DNA from: Myxocyprinus asiaticus
Lineage: Eukaryota > Chordata > Actinopteri > Cypriniformes > Catostomidae
DNA: 64,000 nucleotides
Direction: 5' to 3'
Assembly (NCBI RefSeq): GCF_019703515.2
Contig: NC_059346.1
Span: 17,491,501-17,555,500, forward strand
Shown here: one piece after another, positions 1 to 11,300 of the stretch
How positions within the stretch are numbered: the first letter of the stretch is position 1
How the letters are laid out: each line of letters begins with the position of its first letter
Position numbers and translations under genes: made by a program
The notes under the pieces: model-generated
Database searches by the model: none
The model's input: the letters and a program-made list of their open reading frames with translations, nothing else
Told to the model about the DNA's origin: nothing

Positions 1-2370
1 GGTTTTGTGGAATGATCTTTGTCCTGAGTGGTACAATCGACTGACAGTGGGCTCGGTTCTGTACCTGCAGCAGTACACTTTGAAACACAGTTATCAAAAC
101 CGCTCCAGACCGCAGATCAACACGCTCTCTCTCATGGCTTTTCGCTCCATTGGTATGTCCTGGAATTCTTTCCGCTATCCTTACGCTAGAATTTCAACTA
201 TGTGTTTATGTTTTATACAGGGGGGCATCGCTGGGCCTTATGTAATATCAGGTCATGTCCAGAGCAAAATCAAATAGATTATTTCAGTTGTTTGAATGTG
301 GTTGTGTTGTGTAGAGATCTGCTTGAATCCTCGAAGTCCTGCATCAATAGTGACGGTGATTCCACCGAAAAGTGTTCAGCCTCAGTGGGGCCTTCCTGAT
401 GTCCCATACAACTTTATCACAAGGTACCACTCACATATAAAATAGTATTGAGAAGTGGTTCTTTCAATCTGTTCATTTTAGTGAATCTGTTCAAAAACGA
501 TTCAGCGATTCACTATATTTCTGTCTGTGACCAGGTCAGAGGTGGAGGCGTTAAACAGTAACTATGCCTGTGACATCATTGGTCTTGTGACATATGTGGG
601 ACGCATTGAGCGAATCAGAAGCAAGGAAAAGTCAGGTATTGCTTTTAGTTGGACCGCTTTGTGTCTGTAATTGTTTTTATAACTTGCTGCCTAGTATTAC
701 AGAAGTACAGTTATGTCTGCATGTTTGTGTGTCAGGACCTGAGAAGTTCTGGGCGTATCGATGGGTACATGCAGTGGATGGCACAGCTGACTCTCCCTTT
801 ATCTTGGAGATCTTCTCGACATCCCAGCCAGAGATCTTCAACAATATCTGCCCCAGTAAAACATCAGTCCATGTCATAATGCATTAGCATTAAATTCAAA
901 TTATGCTAGATCACCTCATTCCACTCAATCGCTCTCTCTTTCTCTTTATTTTTTACTTTCTCTCCAAAGTGACGTATCTGGTGTGCACTCAGATGAGGGT
1001 GTGTCAGGTGGTGGGCAGTTCTGTCTATCTCACCAGTAGCACAGAAACTCAGCTCTTCATTACAGGTGAATTCCAGTCAGACCCTGAAATCAGCCCATGA
1101 CAAGGAGGTAAAGCTGCAGGCCGGGGACCTCCAAATGGGAGCAGAATCTCCAAAAGAGGGTGGAGTTACTCCAAAAAGGTTGTGGATAATCCAAAAGGGG
1201 GTTGCGCCAACTCCAAAAGTGGGTGTCACTTCCTCTCACAGTTAAGGTTAGGGAAAGGGTTAGGTTAGGGGCTCCCTATATCTTTAATGGCAATTTGGAG
1301 CCCACGCCCCTTTTTGGAGCTATGCCTGCAGCTATACCCTTCTCGCCCTTGAGGCCACAGATAAACGTGTGTGTTTATGTATTGTTTAGGCTTTGTCTAC
1401 ACTCTATTGCGGAGATAGAAAATATGATTAGCTCAGTATAAAAACATTAGAAAAAGTCAATGGAAAGTCCCCGCTATGATGGAAAATCAAACTTGTGTTT
1501 TTTTGTCAGGCTGTCACAAAAAGCAGCCATATGTCAATGAGCCAAAGGTAAAAGCATTCATCCAGTGGACTAAGACACTTAAGGACAGTGTCATGCTGCG
1601 GAGGACTGCTGTCGGAGGACAATACTGCTATCCTCCTGGCCAACCTACCTTCACACAAACCACCATTAACAACACAGCCAGTAAGAGCTGCCCTCCTAAA
1701 CATTATACATTGCTCTAACACAGTATCGCTGCTGTAATTATTATACACAGTTGTCAGTAATGAGAATTTCAGAGAATTCTGGGGTTGGACTTCTTAGTAT
1801 TTTCAGGTTAATTGTTTTAGTAAAGATCTCATGTTAATCTGTAATTTAATTAATTTCACCACCCTGACTGGTGTTACTGTGTGTTGTAGATGAGACATCA
1901 ATAACAGCCGTTGCTGATCTGAAGGGAGAGCTAGAGAGTATGCAGTATCGGGAGCATAGGAGAGTGGCCATACAGGGCTATGTGGCCGCAGTGCAGTACC
2001 ACATCTGGCCACCAGGGGAACCACACCCTGGAGCCAACACTGTACAAGGCACATCACAAAGTGCGCAACAGGTCTGTTATATTGTCTGCAGTCACCAAAG
2101 CAAGATTTTTTTTATGGTATAATGCAGCCATTGAAGAACAGATGTCCTTATGGTTTCTCTTAAAAACACTAAGTATTTCTATGTGCTGAACAAAATGATG
2201 ACAAGAATGTTAATGTTTTTACAGCTGGAAGGTGTCAGTGATGCTATAGTGGTAAGGCCTCTCTCCACAGGGGATGAGGGGTTTGTAGAACAGGGAGAAA
2301 TGGACTCAATATCATCCGATTCTGACACCGCAGCTACACCTAAACGCAGGAAAGTGCAAACAGACTCAAG
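1..2370 (+). CDS. radx: radx, clustered exons coding the OB-fold region
   Basis: Eight exons sit within 2.4 kb and are separated by short introns of about 80 to 445 bases. They encode the central OB-fold part, from [16 protein letters not shown] through [15 protein letters not shown] and [12 protein letters not shown] to the acidic linker [16 protein letters not shown]. The first exon has no acceptor inside the window, so its 5' boundary is unknown. The intron 1066-1509 carries a small inverted-repeat element. The exon 1890-2071 could be read in a second frame at its end, but only the chosen frame joins both neighbours in phase. Confidence 0.85.
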
Positions 2371-5300
2371 GTGAGGCTCCTTCAACAGGTAACCACAGTA
2401 TTTTAAATCCATTATGCTGTTTATGTTTCTTTTGGTTGTTTGGTTGGTTTGGTGTTTTATTTAGTTAATCTTTTCCATTTGAAACTGTAATTTGAATTAC
2501 ATGGTAACACTTTACAATAAGGTTCCATTTGTTGACATGAACTAACAATGAACAATATTTTACAGCATTTATTAATCTTAGTATTCATTTCAACCTATAC
2601 AATCAAAGTTGTATTTGTTAACATTAATTAATGCACTATGAACTAGCATAATCTAAAAATGATCAATTGTATTTTTATTAACTAACATTAACAAAGATTA
2701 ATAAATGCTGTAAACAATATATTGTTAATTGTTTGTTCATGATACATAATGCATTATCTAATGCTAACGAATAGAACCTTATTGCAAAGTGTTACCAGTT
2801 ACATTTATATTTTATTAGCTTTGAGTGTTTTTTATCATGTTTATCAAGTAAATAGTTCCAGATAAGGACACCCTTTTCCAGTGGTAAAATCACTGTAATT
2901 CACAGCCTGTCATGGCTATATGCTATAATACTTTTATCCAGTCTCCAGTCTGCTTAAATATACTTTTGATTTTACATCATATTGACTAATGCATATAGCT
3001 ATTAAATTAATTAATTTTTAATTGATAATAATTGTATTTATTTATCACATGTTATACATTTTGCACATATACAGTGAAATTCTTTTTTTTCACATATCCC
3101 AGCTAAGCTGGGGTCAGAGTGCAGGGTCAGCCATGTTACAGCGCCCCTGGAGCAGATAGGGTCAAGGGCCTTGCTCAAGGGCCCAACAGTGGCATCTTGG
3201 CAGTGCTGGGGCTTGAACCCCCGACCTTGTGATCAGTAACCCAGAGCCTTAACCACTGCCCCATACATGTATTTCCATTCATGTTGCATTGTTTAATATT
3301 ATTCTCTTTTTTTTTTTAAACTTTGCTTTTTTTTGTGTGTATAATTTCTTCATTATCTTCATTATCTATAGAGACATGAAATCATGTCAAAAGTATTGTT
3401 CATTGTTAGTTCATGTTAACAAATGGGACCTTATTGTAAAGTGTGAATCTCACTTCAGCCCATTCATGAGTTACCACAGCATTTCATTTCACAGTTCAGT
3501 TTCACACCCATGTGTATTTTTTTTTTTTAAGTAAATAGTTTAATTCTTCTAATTCTGTTGAATTAAATTGATTGTTTTAATTAACATTAAGCTCATCCAT
3601 ACAAAAACTCACTCTTCATTTTCCTACAATTAATCACACTATTAATAATAGGATATCTAGTGTTAATTTTTTTTTTCTTCTTAAGCAACTTTAATTTCAC
3701 TAATCAGAAAACCTGCCTGTTGTACTTTTAGCTCTGCCCAGCTGCACTTTTGTATTACTGAGATATGAAATTCATTTGATTTACATTAATTCTACTCTAC
3801 TCTTTTGCCCAAAACATTGCTACCTCACTCTGGAGGATATGGCTAATGTTAAGTCTCTATTAAATCCCCCGTCTGATTGGGCCCTTAGGCAGGTGGGCTT
3901 TACCTCTCACGAAGAGGAGGAAGAGGAGGGCTGTAACAGAGAGGAGGCAGACACAGAGGAATTTGAGAGTGGAGACGAACACACTATCAGACTGTCCACA
4001 TTAAGGAAAGGTGCTGTATCCTTAATACAACACACCCACCGAACACTGGCAAATATCTTTATCCTCACGTATCAGTTAATGTGACTTAACCATCAGAGTA
4101 ACAGTTAAAATTAAAAACATTTTGCAGTAGTTATAAATATGAAAAATATACTTAAATTCAGTGTCCCCAATAAGTATTTGGCCATTTAAGCCACACTTAA
4201 TGTGGATTATTTGCATTATTTAACAAAAAAATTCAAACCAATCACATTGTAATAAAGAAATATTGCACATACACAAATTTTATGCAAAACATTTCACAAA
4301 ATGTGTGATGTTTTAAATTGTAAAAAACAAATACACTAACTGAGCACTTTATTAGGATCATTATACTGGGCAGGGGCCTCCCTTTGCTCATAAAACAGCC
4401 TCAATTCTTCATAGCATGGATTCCACAAGATGTTGGAAACATTCCTTTGAGATTCTGGTCCATGTTGACATGATCGCATCATGCAATTTCTGCAGATTTG
4501 TCAGCTGCACATTCATGCTGCGAATCTCCCATTCTACCGCTTTCCAAAGGTGTTCTATTGGATGCAGATCCGGTTTATGTTCATGAAACCAATTTAAGAT
4601 GACTTTTGCTTTGTGACATGGTGAATTATTATGTCACCCATTAGAAGATGGGTAAATTGTGGCCATGAAGGGATGCCCATGGTCAGCAGCAATACTCAAA
4701 TATCAAGCAATGTTAATTGATATAAATGGGCCCAAAGTTTGACAAGAAAACATTCCCCACACCATTAAACCACCGCCACCAGCCTGGATTGTTGACACAA
4801 GGCAGGTTGGGTCCATGGATTCGTGCTGTTGGCACCAAATTCTGACCCTACCATCAGTGTGCCTCAGCAGAAATCGAGATTCATTAGACCAGGCTACAGT
4901 TGAAGTCAGAAGTTTACATACACCTTAGCCAAATTCATTTAAACTCAGTTTTTCACAATTCCTGACATTTATTCATAAAAAACATTCCGTCTTAGGTCAG
5001 ATAGGATCACTGCTTTATTTTAAGAATATGAAATGTCAGAATAATAGTAGAGAGAATGATTTCAGCTTTTATTTCTTTTATCACATTCCCAGTGGGTAAG
5101 AAGTTTACATACACTTTGTAAGTATGTGGTAGCATTGCCTTTAAATTGTTTAACTTGGGTCAAACGTTTTGGGTAGCCTTCCACAAGCTTCTCACAGTAA
5201 GTTGCTGGAATTTTGGCCCATTCCTCCAGACAGAACTGGTTTAACTGAGTTAGGTTTGTAGGCCTCCTTGCTTGCACATGCTTTTTCAGTTCTGCCCTCA

Positions 5301-8300
5301 AATTTTCTATCGGATTGAGGTCAGGGCTTTGTGATGACCACTCCAATACCTTGACTTTGTTGTCCTTAACCCTCTGGGGTCTGAGGGTGTTTTGGGCCCT
5401 GGAGAAGTTTTGACATGCCTTGACATTTGTGCTTTTTTCAGTTGCTTAAAAACATATTAATGGCTGAAGTCTGATAACACTGTATTCAGCACAATACTGG
5501 GCTACAATAGTATGTGAACAACATGTATGTACATGTTTGTATTTTTGAGAAAATAGCGTTTATGCATGTTTTTTGAAAAAACAAAAATTGTAAGTCACTG
5601 AAATAAGGCCATATAACACATACTAAACATTTGTTCACAAGACTTTTGAGGACTGGATCTTGTAGCCTAGAATTTTTGCTACAAAAATGATGTGAAACCA
5701 TCCTGATCACTCATTCATACAAAACAATATAGTCATTTAACTTTTGTAAGACACTTTTAGTGTTAGAAAGGCCATATGTGAGGAGGCGTGGATGATCATG
5801 AATATTGATGTGATTCACACCTGAGGAGACAAAGACCCCTCCCCTGAGAGAGAATGAATGTGAGGAGACTTAATGATTGAATGTATTATCTGACTGTACA
5901 TTTTCTTTACGTAAAGACTTTACTTAAAAACTTAAGACCTACACTACCATTTAAAAGTTTATAGATCTGTAAGATTTTTTAATGTTTTTAAAAGAAGTCT
6001 CTTCTGCTCACCAAGGCTGCATTTATTTGATCCAAAATACAGCAAAAAAAAGTGATATTGTGAAATATTTTTACAATTTAAAATAACTGTTTTCTATTTG
6101 AATATATTGTAAAATGCAATTTATTCCTGTGATCAAAGCTGAATTTTCAGCATCATTACTGCACTCTTCAGTGTCACATGATCCTTCAGAAATCATTCTA
6201 ATATGCTGATTTTCTAATATGGGCATATTTACAGCACATTTTACACATTTACACACGAACAGATATTTGCAAGCACAAGCTTCGTTGATGATAATGAGGC
6301 AGCATAAACACTAGTTAAAATATAATCTAAACATTCATATTATTTTTATATCATATTACATATCATATTTATATCACACAGCATACAATTTAAATACCTG
6401 CTTTAGCCGAAACAACATTTAAATGTAACTAAAACTTGCCTATTAGGACATATTTCAAATTTCAATACTCTGAATACTGGCTGGCAAGTCTGGAAATAGT
6501 CCAGCTAGTAAAATATATACATGTTTATATAAAATAGCATCTCAACTAATGTAAGTAAAACTAAATGACTTACTCATCCGGAATTGTATCCTCAGCTGGA
6601 TCAAGTCGCTCTTCAAAATGCAAACGTTCCTCGTCGGAGTCCCGCTCTTCTTCTGAGTAAAATGTGATCTCTTAGTCACTATCCAGGAACATCTGTAGAG
6701 CTTCCTCACCTGTGTAGCGTGCCATCTTCCAAACGCGCAGGAAAGTGAATGAATCTGATAATGAACTTGATGGTTTTTAAGGCATTGTTGTGGGGGCGTT
6801 TACCATTTGCATTGATCGCCTCAGCACATTACCGTATGAATAGCGCGCTCTGCTGGTTGGTGTGATCACATTAGCGATAATGAGCTGAGCCAGGAGAAAC
6901 TGTACATCTCTTTGTTTCATACAGATGACATTGCAGGAGAATATTTGTTTTAAATTTGAATTGTTTTGTTTAAAAGTAGACATTTTAAGCTTTCTTTAGA
7001 CATGTTTCATGTTTGTGTGATAAGTATTCGTGGAGTTTCACTTCATTTATGTGACGTGTTTCAGAAAGATGCTCACGGAGACAGAGACGGCTGAAAGCGC
7101 ACCCTGTTTGTTTTCTATATTTTACAAAAGCACAAGCTTTTGTTGTTATTGTGAGTGTGCACAAATAAAAGTAGACCCTTTATAGTTTCTAATGATGTCT
7201 TACACTTAACTGTATGCCCAAAAATGATGGAGTATTTTAAGTTGTTTCCGCTGTTATGCGGAAAAAATCCAGCAGGATGCGCTGACGCGTCCGTCGACCC
7301 CAGAGGGTTAAGCCATTCTGCCACAACTTTGGAGGTATGCTTGGGGTCATTGTCCATTTGGAAGGCCCATTTGCGACTGAGCTTTAACTTCCTGGCTGAT
7401 GTCTTGAGATGTTGCTTCAATATATCCTACATAATTTCCTTCCTCATGATGCCATCTATTTTGTGAAGTGCACCAGTCCCTCCTGCAGAAAAGCACCCCC
7501 ACAACATGATGCTGCCATCCCCATGCTTCACGGTTGGGATGGTGTTCTTTGGCTTGCAAGCCTCACCCTTTTTCCTCCAAACATAATGGTCATTATGGCC
7601 AAACAGTTCAATTTTTGTTTCATCAGACCAGAGGACATTTCTCCAAAAAGTATTATCTTTGTTCCCATGTGCACTTGCAAACTGTAGTCTGGCTTTTTTT
7701 GGCAGTTTTGGAACAGTGGCTTCTTCCTTCCTGAGCAGCCTTTCAGGTTATGTTGATATAGGACTCGTTTTACTGTGGATATAGATACTTGTCTACCTGT
7801 TTCCTCCAGCATCTTCACAAGGTCCTTTGCTGTTGTTCTGGAATTGATTTGCACTTTTTGCACTAAACTATGCTCATCTCTAGGAGACAGAATGTGTCTC
7901 CTTCCTGAGTGGTATGATGGCTGCATGGTCCCATGGTGTTTATACTTGTGTACTATTGTTTGTACAGATGAATGTGGTACCTTCATTTGGAAATTGCTCC
8001 CAAGGATGATCCAGACTTGTGGAGGTCCACAGTGTTTTTTCAGAGGTCTTGGCTGATTTCTTTTGATTTTCCCATGATGTCAAGCAAAGAGGCACTGAGT
8101 TTGAATGTAGGCCTTAAAATACATCCACAGGTATACCTCCAACTGACTCCAATTAGCCTATCAGAAGCTAATTGTCTAAAGGCTTGACATAATTTTCTGG
8201 AATTTTCCAAGCTGCTTAAACTTAGTGAATGTAAACTTCTGACCCACTGGAATTGTGATATAGTCAATTAAAGGTGAAACAATCTGTCTGTAAACAATTG

Positions 8301-11300
8301 TTGGAAAATGTACTCATGTCATGCACAAAGCAGATGTCCTAAACAACTTACCAAAACTATAGTTTGCTAATATGAATTCTGTGGAGTGGTTAAAAAAATA
8401 GTTTTAATGACTTCAACCTAAGTGTATGTAAATGTATGACTTCAACTGTACGTTTTTCCAGTCTTCAACTGTCCAGTTTTGGTGAGCCTATGCCCACTGC
8501 AGCCTCAGCTTTCTGTTCTTGGCTGACAGAAGTGGAACCCGGTGTGGTCTTCTGCTGTTGTAGCCCATGCGCCTCAAAGTGCAACGTGTTGTGCATTCTG
8601 AGGTGCTATTCTGCTCACCACAATTGTACAGAGGGGTTGTCTGAGTTACCGTAGCCTTTCTGTCAGCTCTAACCAGTCTGGCCATTCTCCGTTGACCTCT
8701 CTCATCAACAAGGCGTTTCCATCCGCAGAACTGCTGCTTACTGGATGTTTTTTGTTCTTGGCACCATTCTGAGTAAACTCTAAAGACTGTTGTGCATGAA
8801 AATCCCAGGAGGTCAGCAGTTACAGAAATACTCAAACCAGCCCTTCTGGCACCAACAATCATGCCATGGTCGAAATAACAATTTTTCCCATTCTTATGGT
8901 TGATGTGAACATTAACTGAAGCTTCTGACCTGTATCTGAATGATTTTATGAATTGCACTGCTGCCACAGGATTGGCTGATTAAATAATCGCATGAATAAG
9001 TAGGTGTACTGGTGTTCCTAATGAAGTGCTCAATGAGTGTATAATTGTGATACAATGTTCAAGAAGGCAAAAAGTGGCTAAGAAAAGTGAAGTTTATTCT
9101 GAGAAAAGGTCTAGCATAATTTGCTTGCAAATGCCACTTGGTTTGGTGTTTTGTACCTAATGCAATGACGTTCAGTGTGATGATGAAAAATTAAACAACT
9201 TTCACCCACAAACTCAGCAGTAGATATAGTGAAAGTGTCTCTTTAATAAGTTACAATAATATGTTATGTTGTGTAATGTTAATGTTCTCTGAAGAGGGCA
9301 ACCAGACATCAAGTGGAGTTCAAGATGCACAGCAAGCTGCCAGCCACACCAGTGCAATGTGGGAGAGCAGCTACTGGCCGTTACTAAAACAGAAAGTGAC
9401 GGATCACTTTTACTGTGGCAAACTCGATCAAGAAAGTATTCCAGAAAAATTCCACTTTGATGACAAAGAAATTCTGCTACATCACCTGAACCTGAGTCCA
9501 GCAAGATGGACCCCCGATCTCAACTCACATACACACACACCTGTGGCCTGCACCAGCTACTTTACACTCACAATACTGGGTAAGAGCTAAGAGCAGCATT
9601 TGGGAAGCAAATGTGTATAGGCATCCACCAATGTGACAAGAGTATGTAGTTAAATTGTACTTATAAATTTTGTTCCAAAACCTAGTAAGCTTCCTACCTA
9701 GACAGCATTTTAAGGCACCATATAAACATTTCTGAAGTGAAGGCTGTTCCAAACAATAGAAAGTATAATTATGCTACCTCCTAAGATACCTTCATTTTGC
9801 CTTTTCTAAGGCAGTGTTGCTTTGTATCCTTCACAGACAAGGCAATCCTAAAATGTGTTGCAACGAGATCAATGAAAAATTCATCTAAAGGGATAGTTCA
9901 CCCAAAAATTAAAATCCTGTAATCATTTACTCACCCTTATGTAGTTCCAAAAGTTTCTTTCTTTCTTTGATGAAACATAAAAGGAGATTTTTGGCAAAAT
10001 GCGACCTCAGCAGAGAAATGAATAGGATGAATTGGAACGCCCAATGGTCAACGGATGAAGAAAGGAAGTTCGCCTTACGGGAAAAAGCCAAACACTTTTT
10101 AGATAAAGACATGGCCGGACAATCAACTTGAGAACATGCATACTATACATTAGCTATACAAGTAGCTGTATAGCTATGATTTATTTTTTTTTTTGTGCAG
10201 AATCTGAGGTAAAGAAGCACAAATTATGAAACCAGTGATGTCAGATTTTACTGCTGATTTGAAACATGTTCTTTGATCGCAATCTCGACCAACCATTTTG
10301 TAGATTTCGGTCTTTCCCCATTCAAGTAGATAGGAGCTGCACTGTCATGACTGGAAATATCCTCCAGAGAGCATTCCAAACATGGCCGACAGTAGACTGA
10401 CTTGCTAGAAAGACTTAGTATGGAAAAAGATTCAATAAAAGTTAATTGTGACTGAGGCTGTTAGCCCCTAACATTCTGCCTAACATCATCTTTTATGATC
10501 CAAAGAAGAAAGAAATTCATACATGTTTGAAAAAAATATGAAACTGAGTTGCTCAACAACATGCCAGTGTGAAATTCCATTGGACTAATAGTTGTTTTGT
10601 GAGAAGCACCATGGCTGTGTCCGAAAGCTTAGGCAGCTACCTTGATACCTCAGTGCCCAGTCAGTCAATGACTTCACAGGCAGCGATTTGCATATGAAGT
10701 CACCTCATAAGGACACTGGTTTCAGTCTTATGATCTAAAATTATTTCAAGTGAGCATTAAACATAACATAAAGCAAATATATAGAAACAACAATGCTTAT
10801 TTCTCGCTAGAAATGGACTAATAAGAAAAACAACCAACCAGCAAACCACACATGCAGGATTTTGCGATATTAAAGGGAGTGAAGGCAGAATCAACACTGA
10901 CTTCAAAAACTGATCAGATGAAGGCATCTCAGTAGACAGAATGTGATGCAAATATTTTATTAGGATGTGCCTTGATGCCTACCTATTAGGGATGTGCTGG
11001 AGTGATCGACTAGTCTTCTAACAACTGACTAGTCAATTAGTGGGGTCGACTACTAACATTAATATTTTTAGTGGTGGTGGTTTTAATGGGAGAGGCAATT
11101 TTCAGATTAATTAAGAGAGAGCTATTTTGCATGATGATAGCTTGCTGTGCTTAACAGTGAATAACAGTCAGCACAGTAAAACCCTCTGTAAGTTTCGTCT
11201 CTTTAATGCTTTAGGGTTAGTCTTAATGTGCTACTGTTACAGCAAAGCACTGCATCAACAACATTTTTCAAGATGATCACTATCGGGCGATAAATCTTCT

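Larger units (their letters stand above)
5370..7307 (-). mobile_element. piggyBac-family element with TTAA duplication
   Basis: The element starts ccctctggggtc and ends with the inverse gaccccagaggg. TTAA is duplicated exactly on both sides (5366-5369 and 7308-7311), the hallmark of piggyBac. The insertion interrupts the Sleeping Beauty-like transposase; the flanking sequences join cleanly when it is removed. The element is 1938 bases and keeps only the first transposase exon, so it is internally deleted and non-autonomous. Confidence 0.9.
5062..8075 (-). pseudogene. Sleeping Beauty-like Tc1 transposase, disrupted
   Basis: The reading starts at the ATG at 8075 ([11 protein letters not shown]), then meets a TGA at the next codon. 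Later parts are recognisable: the paired-like DNA-binding region [17 protein letters not shown] and [17 protein letters not shown] at 7528-7986, [19 protein letters not shown] residues near 7360, and the C-terminal [18 protein letters not shown] at 5062-5346. A piggyBac element (5370-7307) cuts the gene. Stop codons and frameshifts make it inactive. Confidence 0.88.
4897..8448 (-). mobile_element. Sleeping Beauty-like Tc1 element, inserted in the outer Tc1
   Basis: The ends cagttgaagtcagaagttta and its inverse match the Sleeping Beauty/Tdr1 type, including inner direct repeats such as aagtttacatacactttg at 5101. TA flanks both ends (4895-4896 and 8449-8450). Without the piggyBac insertion the element is about 1.6 kb, the normal length. 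The transposase on the minus strand is broken. Confidence 0.93.
4334..9039 (-). mobile_element. Outer Tc1/mariner element, split by nested insertions
   Basis: The terminal repeats are cactaactgagcactttatt at 4334 and the inverse of cactcattgagcacttcatt ending at 9039, both next to TA (4332-4333 and 9040-9041). Transposase remnants read on the minus strand: the N-terminal part is at 8488-8967 and the C-terminal part at about 4340-4894. A younger Tc1 was inserted at a TA between them (4895-4896 / 8449-8450). Removing that insertion gives about 1.15 kb, normal for a Tc1-like element. Confidence 0.88.

Noticed and set aside
1245..1271. True interstitial telomere
   Set aside because: The ttaggg-like units are few and irregular and recur in the same place in a second copy of the element, so they belong to the mobile element.
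7115..7466. Frames on both strands of about 100 codons near the piggyBac right end
   Set aside because: They cross the piggyBac/Tc1 junction; only the part left of the junction in transposase frame is meaningful and is covered by the pseudogene entry.
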